IMG/VR virus record: IMGVR_UViG_3300045885_000359
Location: 1-47,103 of that record
DNA length: 47,103 bases
Strand: one strand, 5' to 3'
From: a virus
In this document: piece by piece, positions 30,990 to 38,774 of the stretch
Numbering within the stretch: position 1 is the first letter of the stretch
Layout of the letters: every line of letters begins with the position of its first letter
The notes under the pieces: generated by a model
What the model was told of the DNA's origin: nothing
What the model saw: only the letters and a program-made list of their open reading frames with translations
Database searches by the model: none
Translations under genes and position numbers: made by a program

Positions 30990-32802
30990 GGTGCTTAACT
31001 CCCTTCACCGGCGGCTTTGCCGTCGGCTTTTCGGCGGTGAGATGTACGACGAGCGTCCGCTGACCCCATGCCAGCGGCGCGACGCGTACTTGCTCGCGCC
31101 ATTCGATGACGTTGCGGTGCGCGAGCGCACGCGGCATGTCGGTGTCGACCACGCGCTCGCGAGTAGTCGGCCAGAACCGTAGCGACTTTTCGACATCGCG
31201 CACCATGCGCTCGGCCAGGTTGAGCCAATGCTGCTCGCGCGTGAGCGCGGTAAGCTCCACCATCACGCATGCGGTGACCAAGGTGCGGCAGTAGTCAGCG
31301 CTCTGCTCGTCGGACATGGGCCACGGCACGTTCTCCCACCGCTCCGTAGCCGTGCACCAGGTGTCGCGGCAGTAGCCGAGCCAGCGGGAGAATGACGCGG
31401 GGAGCAAGAGCTTCCGGTCAGTGGTTGCCCACGTGAGCAGCGAGCCATCGCGCTTGGCATCGAGCAGGCGCTTGTAGGCGGCTTGATCGCCCAGCGAGAA
31501 GATGACGCGCTTGTCGAATGCGACACCGGAGTTATGCGACAGGTCGACTACCCGATCGATGTACATGTCCGCGGGGAGCGAGTAATACTCCGCGGCGTAG
31601 CTCGCGATGGTGGCCCACCGCGCGCCACCGTAGTTGCCTTTCCACATGCCGCGCTCAAATGCGACCTTCACCGCGGGGAGCGCTTGCCGGGGATCTAGCT
31701 CCACCGCGGCGCCGTAGGCGGCTTGCCGCGAATGCGGGAGCGGCGCCATCGGCTCGAAGCCATCATCACTCCGCATTGCCAGGTACACGTTGTGAGCAAG
31801 TGACGGGCAATGTCGGGCTTCTCCCACCGCAGCCGCGACGAGATAATCGAAGAGATTGCGCGCTAGCTCGGCATCGTAGGCGGCTTTCTCCTGGCGAAGC
31901 TCGGTGATGGTCAGGACATCGCGAAACGGAGCGCTCGCTGCCCACGTGTACGTGGTCACGGTGACCGTAAGCTCCGGGCAGTAGGGATTAGGGCGCGTTT
32001 CGCGGCCGCTCATTACCTCCCACCCCTTGTCGCGCGCCATCGCGGTGATGCGGCGTTCGATGTCGACATACACGTAATGCGTCAGGATCGCGGCGTAGAC
32101 ATCGCGCCGCGTGCCGCTCGACTCACCGAGCTTCACTAGCTCGGGGCCGGTGAGCGTTCCCGCGAGCGCGATGCCCGCGAGCGCGGTGATGTCCTGCGAC
32201 TTGCCGGGGAGCTTCGCCTTGAGCACCGGTGCAGCGTCGTTCGCCTTGAGCGTTCCCTTGGCGATGGCGTCCTTCCACGCCTGCTCGACAATGCCCGGCT
32301 TCGCGGCAGGCGCTGGCGGGAGCTTCGGCGCGTTGCCGTTGCTGACGCCAACGCTGCTCATGATGGCGGCGGGATCGGTCGACACTCCGTACATCGCGCA
32401 CGTGCATGGCGTGATTTCTTTCACCGCGGCATGCTTCGCTACCCAATCGTGCGCGCGGTAATGCCCGTGCGAGAGCACGAGCTTCGTCTTACTCCCGTAG
32501 CTCGCGGGATTGCCGAGCGCGAAGAATGCGGTGAGCAGGCGCAGCTCGCCGTGCCAGCAGAGCCGCCGCGATGGGTACGGCACCGGCCCCTTCGTCTTGT
32601 GCATCTTCGTTTGCACGGTGGCCCACGGGGCCTTCACCACCGTGCGTTCCAGGTTGAACGTGATGGCGTAGCGGCCGCTCTTGCGGAGCTTCACCGCTGA
32701 GACGTTCACCGGCTGCACGGGCGCGCTCGAAGGGAACGCGTGTGCGAGCGCATCGGTGAAGCCTTGCCATGCCGCGATTGCGTCGACGGCGACTAGGCGC
32801 AT
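30874..32802 (-). CDS. Large protein of unknown family, partner of the phosphatase
   Basis: A 642-residue protein. ATG 32802 is preferred because the promoter at 32913-32942 would start transcription near 32906, after the longer TTG start. No nuclease, ATPase or membrane motif is visible. Residues about 80-140 hold conserved-looking aromatic and His residues (LSHGHYRAHDW). Residues about 400-460 include ARWATIASYAAEYY and VVDLSHNSGVAFDK. Two copies of the dispersed motif lie in the gene (31331, 31819). Codon use is less extreme than in the virion genes, suggesting later acquisition. Overlap and shared promoter tie it to the phosphatase gene. Confidence 0.65.
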   Translation of the reverse strand: MRLVAVDAIAAWQGFTDALAHAFPSSAPVQPVNVSAVKLRKSGRYAITFNLERTVVKAPWATVQTKMHKTKGPVPYPSRRLCWHGELRLLTAFFALGNPASYGSKTKLVLSHGHYRAHDWVAKHAAVKEITPCTCAMYGVSTDPAAIMSSVGVSNGNAPKLPPAPAAKPGIVEQAWKDAIAKGTLKANDAAPVLKAKLPGKSQDITALAGIALAGTLTGPELVKLGESSGTRRDVYAAILTHYVYVDIERRITAMARDKGWEVMSGRETRPNPYCPELTVTVTTYTWAASAPFRDVLTITELRQEKAAYDAELARNLFDYLVAAAVGEARHCPSLAHNVYLAMRSDDGFEPMAPLPHSRQAAYGAAVELDPRQALPAVKVAFERGMWKGNYGGARWATIASYAAEYYSLPADMYIDRVVDLSHNSGVAFDKRVIFSLGDQAAYKRLLDAKRDGSLLTWATTDRKLLLPASFSRWLGYCRDTWCTATERWENVPWPMSDEQSADYCRTLVTACVMVELTALTREQHWLNLAERMVRDVEKSLRFWPTTRERVVDTDMPRALAHRNVIEWREQVRVAPLAWGQRTLVVHLTAEKPTAKPPVKGVKHHVIEEPEQQHSPGATALAALKAEGIAEVATGVWSGHRA

Positions 32803-32912
32803 GTTCGACTCACTTTCTCCCAACGTTGGCCGATGTCGGCCCCTGCCCGTCGGTCCCTTCGCCCCTTGCTCATCTCTCCCCCCTTCGTCTGGCACGTGGT
32901 CATGAGGGTTCA

Positions 32913-32942
32913 ACTCTACCGCCTAGCGCCTTAGGCAGTCAA
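32913..32942 (-). promoter_or_regulatory. Promoter of the phosphatase operon
   Basis: On the minus strand: TTGACT (32937-32942), an 18-bp spacer that starts GCCTAAGGCGCT, and TAGAGT (32913-32918). Transcription would start near 32906, giving a leader of about 100 bases before ATG 32802. It shares the -35 box, spacer length and CCTAAG element with the promoter at 29024-29053. Confidence 0.55.
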
Positions 32943-33165
32943 TAGCTAACTCGCTACCAGGATGAGCAGGAACCGGAGAGCCAGGAAGCCGTTACCGGGG
33001 GGGAGCAAGCCACCAAAGAGAGCCGAGGTAACAAGGCGAGCCGAGCCGCGTTACCGCTCCCCCGTTACCGCCGCTCCCCGCCGTTTCCTGCCTCCCCGCC
33101 CCGAAGGGGCCGGCCCGTACCCCTACCAGGGAGAGCAGACAGGCAGCGTTACCTCACTGGGAGAA

Positions 33166-33360
33166 GCTAGCGAGCCAGGAGCAGGGAGCGCGACGAGCAG
33201 GCAACCGGGAGACGGGAGAAGCTAGCGAGCCAGGAGCGCTAGCGAGCGCGACGAGCAGGCAGTAGAGAGCTAGCGAGCCAGGAGCGCTAGCGAGCCAGGA
33301 GCGCTAGCGAGCCAGGAGCGCTAGCGAGCGCGACGAGCAGGCGCGACGAGCAGGCAGTAG
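33166..33360. repeat. Composite short-repeat array built on GCTAGCGAGCCAGGAGC
   Basis: The 17-bp unit GCTAGCGAGCCAGGAGC occurs at 33166, 33221, 33269, 33286 and 33303, the last three in perfect tandem. Between them a second unit, GCTAGCGAG followed by CGCGACGAGCAGG, recurs at 33237, 33320 and in part at 33190 and 33342. The 17-bp period breaks any reading frame, so the array is non-coding. It lies in a gap of more than 1 kb (32943-34016) that has no convincing gene and also holds several GTTACC/GGTAAC hexamers (32990-33155). Confidence 0.65.
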
Positions 33361-33698
33361 GCTTCGGGCGCGCGCGCCGCTGGGAGAAGAGCTCGCCAGG
33401 AGCTAGGGGCGCGGCGCCGGCGGTAGGAGACCTGAGCTCCTGGCCAGGGAGCCGAGCAGCGCGCGCGCGAGCTAGCCGCGGTGCGCTAGGATGGCGCTAC
33501 AGGCGGTATCACGGTCGTGCCCTGTGTCTATCCCTGCGATATCCTTACATAATTGGTTATTATCGGACGCTGCACTGCGGCAAGCTACTGCTCCCCCCCG
33601 GACGGGTGCCCGGGCGCGCGCGCGTTCTCCCACCGGCGCCCTGGCCCGGACCGATCCAGGCTCGTGGGGCCCCCCAGGGTCACGTGCACGGGCCCCCC

Positions 33699-33927
33699 TA
33701 CAGAAACTCCACGCAGAACTTGCTAACGGTTACCTTTACAGAAACTCCACGCAGAACTTGCTAACGGTTACCTTTACAGAAACTCCACGCAGAACTTGCT
33801 AACGGTTACCTTTACAGAAACTCCACGCAGAACTTGCTAACGGTTACCTTCTTCCGCAGAGCTCGCCGCCCCTACAGAAACTCCACGCAGAACTGCTAAC
33901 GGTTACCTTCTTCCGCAGAGCTCGCCG
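33699..33927. repeat. Five-copy 38-bp tandem repeat
   Basis: Four identical 38-bp units start at 33699, 33737, 33775 and 33813. Each begins TACAGAAACTCC and ends CGGTTACCTT. A fifth copy at 33873 lacks one T. CTTCCGCAGAGCTCGCCG follows copies four and five (33851 and 33910), so the last unit was duplicated with its flank. There are no spacers, so this is not a CRISPR array. An AT-rich island (33537-33570) lies just upstream. Iteron-like or operator arrays look similar. Confidence 0.7.
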
Positions 33928-34016
33928 GGTGGTTCGCAGAATTTTGCGGGCACGCTAAAAGTGAGCCAGCGGCTATAAGGTTTCCCGCTTCCTCGGTTGA
34001 TGCTAGATTCCGTGGC

Positions 34017-34595
34017 ATGCAGGTCTGCTCTAGGTGCGGTAACGAGCCTCGGCAGGGGTCCCACCGGTGGGGGGCTAGGTGTAGGGCTGAATACAGGGCG
34101 CTTGCCCGAGGCGGGCAAGGGAACGGCCCGGACGTCCTGGCGGAGGCGATTCTTCCACCGGAGGCCCGGTTTCCGCCGCCGCCTATGCTCGGAGAACCGG
34201 TTCCACCGGTTCCGGTGGTTCCCATCCAGGCCAGTCCGGACGTGCCGGCGTCCGTCTCCCCTGGGGCGGGCCGGGGGGCTGGCCCGGCCGCGTGCGCGAA
34301 TTGCCTGCACTTGCGGGACGCGCTCGCGCACAAGGTGGTGCTGCAAGCGGAGCTCGAGGCCGAGATCGACCGGCTGCGCTTCGATCTCAGGGGCGCGCTG
34401 CGTAACCGCGTGCAGGAGGCCGCCGGGCGCCGCGCGATCGGTGGGCTAGCGGCCGGTTACCAGGAGGTGACGCACGGGCGCAACTGTCAGTGCCTGCAGT
34501 GCCGCTCGGTGCGGGCCGAGGCCACCCGCCTGGGGCTGGAGGAGATCGTGCGCGTGCAGGCGGCCGAGCGCCTGGCCGGGAAGCGAGAGGGATGA
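34017..34595 (+). CDS. Zinc-binding protein with Pro-rich linker and coiled coil
   Basis: A 192-residue protein, the first of the late gene block. The N-terminus (CSRCGNEPRQGSHRWGARC) is a compact Cys/His site. Residues about 45-90 are a Pro-rich linker. CANCLHL and a following coiled coil (AELEAEIDRLRFDLRGAL) occupy about 92-135, and CQCLQC near 161-166 adds further cysteines. It probably contacts nucleic acid or acts as an adaptor. It overlaps the next frame as ATGA. Function unknown. Confidence 0.6.
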   Translation: MQVCSRCGNEPRQGSHRWGARCRAEYRALARGGQGNGPDVLAEAILPPEARFPPPPMLGEPVPPVPVVPIQASPDVPASVSPGAGRGAGPAACANCLHLRDALAHKVVLQAELEAEIDRLRFDLRGALRNRVQEAAGRRAIGGLAAGYQEVTHGRNCQCLQCRSVRAEATRLGLEEIVRVQAAERLAGKREG

Positions 34596-34768
34596 TGAGG
34601 AGGAGGCGGGGGCGCCCGAAAGGCGCTCGGACCGGCGGCACCAGGAGGATGCGCGGTGGACTGGAGCGGCCCCAGCGCGGGCCTCATAAGCCCGACCAGG
34701 CGGGTTCGACTCCCGCTCGCGCCACCAGGGCCGCCGTCAAGGCCGCGATCGCGATGTACCGGCCGTGA
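34592..34768 (+). CDS. 58-residue basic peptide with AT-hook-like start, overlapping the tRNA
   Basis: ATG 34592 overlaps the previous stop (ATGA), and its own stop overlaps the next start (GTGA). Both junctions match the genome style. The product is very basic, with RRRRGRPKG at the N-terminus, an AT-hook core. The whole tRNA-like gene lies inside this frame. It may be a real peptide or just an open path that couples translation between the neighbours. Confidence 0.4.
   Translation: MMRRRRGRPKGARTGGTRRMRGGLERPQRGPHKPDQAGSTPARATRAAVKAAIAMYRP
34650..34727 (+). tRNA. tRNA-like gene, anticodon CAU (Met or Ile2)
   Basis: The T arm GCGGG-TTCGACT-CCCGC (34700-34716) and the anticodon arm CGGGC-CTCATAA-GCCCG (34678-34694, anticodon CAT 34685-34687) are perfect. 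A five-base variable loop lies between them. CCA is encoded at the end. The acceptor TGCGCGG pairs with TCGCGCC in six of seven positions, with position 1 unpaired as in initiator tRNAs. The D arm is irregular: CTGG/CCAG can pair, but leaves two extra bases before the stem. Isotype cannot be settled by eye. Confidence 0.7.
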
Positions 34769-34953
34769 ACGCGCTGCCGATGATCGAGCGCTGTGGCCTC
34801 TACCAGAACCAGCATGGCGTGCCCCTGGGGCTGGCCGACCTGCTGGTGCGCGCGCACAGCTCCGTGCCCCTCTGGAGCGTCGAGCCGGGCAACGAGCACA
34901 CCAGCACCCTGACCGGCGCCCAGCGCGAGCTGATCTCGATGAAGTGGAGCTAG
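34765..34953 (+). CDS. Small unknown protein upstream of terminase genes
   Basis: A 62-residue protein starting at GTG 34765, overlapping the previous frame as GTGA. It is soluble and mixed (GVPLGLADLLVRAHSSVPLWSVE), with two Cys/His residues near the start. Two bases separate its stop from the next GTG. Function unknown. Confidence 0.5.
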   Translation: MNALPMIERCGLYQNQHGVPLGLADLLVRAHSSVPLWSVEPGNEHTSTLTGAQRELISMKWS

Positions 34954-34955
34954 GG

Positions 34956-35312
34956 GTGACGCGGGCGACCTACAAGGAGCCCCTGAACCAGCAACCGCTG
35001 CACATGCGGATCCGCGAGCGCCTGGACTGGTTGAAACGGGTGGCTCCGGGCAACTTCGAGCGGAGCTGGTACGCCGAGGATGTCCAGGGGCTGCTCTCCC
35101 TGGTGGATCTGCTGCGCTGCCGGCTCCTGCGCGGCCGGCTCGACGCGCTGGCGGCGGGCGCCGACCTGCCGGTGCCGGAGTCCGGTCAGAACCGGACCAA
35201 CCTGCCCCCGCACTGCCCGTGCGGCTCGGCGTGGAGCACCATCGCGCTCGACGGGCGCGGGGTGGTGCTGGTGTGCGGGCAGACGTGCGAGTACGTGGTG
35301 GCGGTCGAGTGA
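34956..35312 (+). CDS. Small protein with C-terminal zinc ribbon
   Basis: A 118-residue protein starting at GTG 34956. Residues 15-75 are helical (MRIRERLDWLKRVAPGNFERSW...). The C-terminus has CPCGSAW and, 14 residues on, CGQTCEYVV, the paired cysteines of a zinc ribbon. The overlap with the terminase small subunit gene (GTGA) suggests a helper for DNA recognition or packaging. No family assigned. Confidence 0.6.
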   Translation: MTRATYKEPLNQQPLHMRIRERLDWLKRVAPGNFERSWYAEDVQGLLSLVDLLRCRLLRGRLDALAAGADLPVPESGQNRTNLPPHCPCGSAWSTIALDGRGVVLVCGQTCEYVVAVE

Positions 35313-35758
35313 GCGCCGTAGCGGATGACGCCTGGAAGCCGACGTTCCTCGCCGAGCTCGAACAGTGCGGCGGCAAGTGGATCGCCGCCCGTCGGGCCGG
35401 GGTCAGCCGCGGCCTCGTGCTGCGCGAGCTCTCGAACAGCGCCTTTTTCTCGCAGCAGTGCGAGGACGCCGTCGAGCTCTACGCCGATTCCCTCGAGCAG
35501 GCGCTCGTGCACCCCGGTACCAGAAACGTCATCGGCCTGATCGTCCGCCTGAAGGCGCTGCGCCCCGCCCTCTACCTCGAAAAGAACATCACCCTCGGCG
35601 TGTCGGTGACCGCGGAGACCAAGGTCACGCCTGCCCAGGCGGTGTCGCTCTTGAAGGACATGATCGGGGATCTGCACCCGGAGACGCGTGAGGCGATCGC
35701 CGCCTTCGCGCCGCCCGAGGGGGCGGTCCCGCAGGAGGACGGCCATGCCGTGCGGTGA
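35309..35758 (+). CDS. terS: Terminase small subunit
   Basis: A 149-residue protein starting at GTG 35309 (GTGA overlap). Residues about 15-40 (ELEQCGGKWIAARRAGVSRGLVLRELS) are the helix-turn-helix seen in many small terminase subunits, followed by an amphipathic oligomerisation helix. It recognises phage DNA and controls the large subunit. Position directly before the large subunit, with only one small gene between, supports the call. It overlaps that small gene by 14 bases. Confidence 0.7.
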   Translation: MSAVADDAWKPTFLAELEQCGGKWIAARRAGVSRGLVLRELSNSAFFSQQCEDAVELYADSLEQALVHPGTRNVIGLIVRLKALRPALYLEKNITLGVSVTAETKVTPAQAVSLLKDMIGDLHPETREAIAAFAPPEGAVPQEDGHAVR

Positions 35759-36098
35759 CTGTGTCTTCTTCCAGGAGCTGGGCCTCGATCTCAACAACGA
35801 GACCTACGGCGAGTGCCGCCGCATGCCCCCGCCCCCCGCGACGCCCGGCACCTGGGATGCGAGCCGCCGGCCGATGTGGGCCCGCCTGGTGGCCTCCGAG
35901 TGGTGCGGCGAGTACCGCTCCGGCCCCGCGCTGGCCCTGCAGCACCGGCCGAAGGCCGCGCCGGCCCCGGCGCCGCCGGAGTACCGTCCCACGATCCCGC
36001 CGCCGGCCACGCCCAAGCATCCGAACACGCCGCGCGAGCCCGAGGCCGAGCCGGCGGCGCGGCGCGAGCGCGAGATGGCGCTGCCCCGCAAGCGGTAG
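35745..36098 (+). CDS. Cys-cluster protein between terminase genes
   Basis: A 117-residue protein. The first 60 residues contain CGDCVFF, GECRRMPPPP and WCGEY. This C-x2-C...C...C layout is common in small phage proteins encoded near packaging or replication genes and probably binds zinc or an iron-sulphur cluster. The last 55 residues are a Pro/Ala/Glu-rich tail. The stop touches the terminase start. Role unknown. Confidence 0.6.
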   Translation: MPCGDCVFFQELGLDLNNETYGECRRMPPPPATPGTWDASRRPMWARLVASEWCGEYRSGPALALQHRPKAAPAPAPPEYRPTIPPPATPKHPNTPREPEAEPAARREREMALPRKR

Positions 36099-37823
36099 AT
36101 GCGCGGACGCAAGGCGCAGCCGATCCCGGGCGCGGCATCGCCGGCGCTGACGCCGCAGAAGTCGGCCGCGCACGCGGTGACCCGCGAGGGGATCCGCTTC
36201 ATCGCGCTCAATGACACCTACGCGCTGGCGAAGCGGATCCTCGGCTACACCGACATGGCGTGGGGCTTCCACGGGCCGCTCTGCCGCTTCCTCGATACGT
36301 CGCCCTACGAGAAGAACCTCTATCTGTGCCCGCGGCTGCACTTCAAAACGTCCATCATCACCGTCGCCCGCAACATCCGGCGGATCCTGCGCGACGGGGT
36401 CTTCGGCGATCCGGCGAAGCCGATCCGGATCCTGATTGCCTCAAACAAAGAGGACAACGCGGCGGCGATGCTGGGAGAAATCCAGGCCAAGCTCGCGACG
36501 CCGGAGCTGGTCTGGGCGTTTCCCGAATTGCTGTGGGAAGAGCCTAGCAAGCAAGCCGAGAAGTGGACGAAGACGGCGCTGACCATCAAGCGCCGGCCGC
36601 GGCGCGAGGCGACAGTCGAGGCGATCGGGATCACCGGCGAGCTCACGAGCAAGCACTACGATCACGCGACCTACGACGACCTGGTCGGCAAGGAAAACTC
36701 CGAGACCGTCGACAGCCTGGAGGCGGTCAAGGACTGGTACCGGAAATCGCTGGCCATCCTCGAACCGGGCGCAACCCTCGACATCGTGGGCACGACCTGG
36801 GCGGCGTCGGACCTCTACGGCTACCTGCAGGAGCGCAAGCAGCGGGACGACATGCCGCTCGGCGTCTACAAGATCGCCTGCTGGGTCAACGAGCGCGGCG
36901 CGGTGCCGAGCACGCCCGACGACACGACGGTCCCGACCTTTCCCGAGCGCTTCTCGATCCCGCGGCTGCTCGCGCTCCGCGCGGAGATGGGCTCCGAGGT
37001 CTTCGCCGCCCAGATGTTGCTCAACCCCGAGGACCAGTCGACGGCGGTGTTCGCGCGGGCGAAGATCCTGCCCTACATCAAGAGCCGGCCGGCCGTTCTG
37101 AAGGACACGGGCGGGCTGGACAAGCTGTGGATCGCGATGACCGTCGATCCCGCGATCTCCACGAAGGCGTGGGCCGACTACACGGCGATGGCCGTCGGCG
37201 GCTTCGATCGCGATGGCGTGCTGTGGATTCTGGATCTGCGCCGCGGGCGCTGGCAGGAGGACCGCACGCTCTTCGAGCTCTACGACGCCTGGGAGAAAAC
37301 GCCGGGCATCAAGGCCATCGGCTTCGAGGCCGTCGGCTTCCAGCAGATCTACCGGCGCCTGATCGTGCAGGAAGGCGAGCGGCGCGGCTACCACCTGCCG
37401 ATCACCAGGCTCGAACGCGACACGCGGCAGAAGAAGAACATCCGGATCCGCGCGTTGCAACCGCACTGGGAGAACGGCAACATCCGGATCGTCGACGACG
37501 CGCCCGCGCTCGAGGATTTCCTGGAAGAAGCCTCGCGGTTCCGGACGTATCGCGAGAGCGATCACGACGACCTGCTCGACGCCGTCGTCGATCTCTTCCA
37601 GCTCCGCCTGCGGCCGGCGGCGGCGGAACCGGAGTACCTGACCGGGGATCCCGAGCTCGACGCACGCATGTCGTTCGAGGTGGCCCTGGCTGCCCGGCGC
37701 CGCGAGCTCGGCGCGCCCGCGCTCGATCGCGGCGCGCTGCGCGTGGCCTACGACATTCATCGCGTGTCGACCACGCCCGCGGTCGCGGAGACGGTCGGCA
37801 TGGCTGGAGACTTCTGGCGATGA
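36099..37823 (+). CDS. terL: Terminase large subunit
   Basis: A 574-residue packaging motor. PRLHFKTS (residues 78-85) is the phage form of the Walker A loop, and HATYDDLV (about 189-196) carries the Walker B acidic pair. The C-terminal RNase H-like nuclease has VDPAIS with Asp near 349, GFEAVGFQQ (about 408-416) and DHDDLLDA (about 487-494), the three metal-binding acidic clusters. It translocates DNA into the head and cuts it. Circular permutation of the sequence suggests headful cutting. It overlaps the next gene by four bases. Confidence 0.88.
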   Translation: MRGRKAQPIPGAASPALTPQKSAAHAVTREGIRFIALNDTYALAKRILGYTDMAWGFHGPLCRFLDTSPYEKNLYLCPRLHFKTSIITVARNIRRILRDGVFGDPAKPIRILIASNKEDNAAAMLGEIQAKLATPELVWAFPELLWEEPSKQAEKWTKTALTIKRRPRREATVEAIGITGELTSKHYDHATYDDLVGKENSETVDSLEAVKDWYRKSLAILEPGATLDIVGTTWAASDLYGYLQERKQRDDMPLGVYKIACWVNERGAVPSTPDDTTVPTFPERFSIPRLLALRAEMGSEVFAAQMLLNPEDQSTAVFARAKILPYIKSRPAVLKDTGGLDKLWIAMTVDPAISTKAWADYTAMAVGGFDRDGVLWILDLRRGRWQEDRTLFELYDAWEKTPGIKAIGFEAVGFQQIYRRLIVQEGERRGYHLPITRLERDTRQKKNIRIRALQPHWENGNIRIVDDAPALEDFLEEASRFRTYRESDHDDLLDAVVDLFQLRLRPAAAEPEYLTGDPELDARMSFEVALAARRRELGAPALDRGALRVAYDIHRVSTTPAVAETVGMAGDFWR

Positions 37824-38104
37824 GGATGCTGAAGGGGGCGGCGGCGCGGCTGGAGGCGGTCGAGCAGCATCTCGCCCGCGCCGAGATGACCGAGGCGCGC
37901 AAACGGGAGGAGACCCGCGCCGGGTGCTGGGTCGAGGAGCCGGGCGCGCGGCGGCGCATCGAGGAGCTGGAGCGCGGCGACGCGATCCAGGACGAAACCC
38001 TGTCGGACCTGCTCTCGGCCCACGAGCTGCTGCACTCGCTCTATCGGCGGCTGGAGCGGCGCGTGCGCGCCCTGGAACGGCAGGCGTCGGACCCGTCGCG
38101 ATGA
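37820..38104 (+). CDS. Small coiled-coil protein after terminase
   Basis: A 94-residue protein overlapping the terminase stop (ATGA). It is almost entirely helical and charged, with heptad patterns in residues 10-45 and 55-88, and one Cys. Small coiled-coil proteins here may aid packaging or head assembly. Function unknown. Confidence 0.55.
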   Translation: MRMLKGAAARLEAVEQHLARAEMTEARKREETRAGCWVEEPGARRRIEELERGDAIQDETLSDLLSAHELLHSLYRRLERRVRALERQASDPSR

Positions 38105-38316
38105 GCGACCAGCGTCAGCGCATCGCGGTGCCGCCCGGGTCCGAGTTCACGCACACCATGCTGGTGCCGCGCGCGATCGGGCCGCCGCTGGACGATCGGG
38201 TGCTCGTGGCGACGTGTACCACCCGCCGCCCGGCGGCGCCGACGTTGCAGCGGGTCATGGCCTCGTGGGGCACGCGATGCGACTGCGGCTACTTCGACCT
38301 GGTGTGGCCCGCATGA
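38101..38316 (+). CDS. Small protein with CDCGYF C-terminus
   Basis: A 71-residue protein overlapping the previous stop (ATGA). It is beta-like and Pro/Val/Arg-rich, with CTT in the centre and CDCGYFDL near the end, so it may coordinate a metal. It overlaps the next gene as ATGA. Function unknown. Confidence 0.5.
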   Translation: MSDQRQRIAVPPGSEFTHTMLVPRAIGPPLDDRVLVATCTTRRPAAPTLQRVMASWGTRCDCGYFDLVWPA

Positions 38317-38555
38317 GCTGGTGGCGCCGCCACCGCGATGATGCCCTCGTGCAGCATCTGCGCGAAGAGGTCGCTTTCTGGCGCGAGCAATTCGTCCACG
38401 AGCGCCAGCGCGCCGAGTTCGCCGTCGATCGCTTGTTGCAGCAGCACGGACACGGGCCCGTCACCGTGCCCACCCCCTCCGAGCAGCGCGAGCGCGAGCG
38501 GGACGTGCTGGAAAAGCTCGCTCAGAGCGCGGAATTCGCGCAGGCAGGAGAGTAA
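38313..38555 (+). CDS. Small helical protein before the portal
   Basis: An 80-residue protein overlapping the previous stop (ATGA). Residues 1-45 are an amphipathic helix with aromatic residues (WWRRHRDDALVQHLREEVAFW), followed by a charged helix. No motif recognised; probably an assembly accessory. Confidence 0.5.
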   Translation: MSWWRRHRDDALVQHLREEVAFWREQFVHERQRAEFAVDRLLQQHGHGPVTVPTPSEQRERERDVLEKLAQSAEFAQAGE

Positions 38556-38558
38556 GCC

Positions 38559-38774
38559 ATGCACGAACAGTCCGAGTCGGAGCAGCGGAACGGGCGGTGG
38601 AAGAATCTGTACGGGCGGAAGACCGACAAGGCCGGGCAGCCGTTGCCGCTGCGCTACGGCTTTGAGCGCGAGGACTACGAGACCGTCGAGGAGGCTGTGG
38701 CCGCGGCCCGGCGGCGCTCGGAGCTGGAGCGTCGCGGGATCCGCCCCTTACAGCGCTTGCTGGAGGAGCACTGA
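38559..38774 (+). CDS. Small charged protein before the portal
   Basis: A 71-residue protein with AGGAG upstream of ATG 38559. It is hydrophilic, with an aromatic middle (RYGFEREDYETVEEAV) and an Arg/Glu-rich helix. Its stop overlaps the portal start (TGATG). Function unknown. Confidence 0.5.
   Translation: MHEQSESEQRNGRWKNLYGRKTDKAGQPLPLRYGFEREDYETVEEAVAAARRRSELERRGIRPLQRLLEEH

Noticed and set aside
32962-33225. Plus-strand frame of 87 codons
   Set aside because: It crosses GTTACC clusters and the 17-bp repeat array and has the composition of repeated non-coding DNA.
33491-33802. Plus-strand frame of 103 codons
   Set aside because: It is produced by the 38-bp tandem repeats, whose length shifts the frame every unit, and it has no ribosome-binding site.
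33699-33927. Possible CRISPR array
   Set aside because: The repeats are directly adjacent with no unique spacers and no cas genes are nearby. The nearby RecB/Cas4-like nuclease is part of the replication operon.
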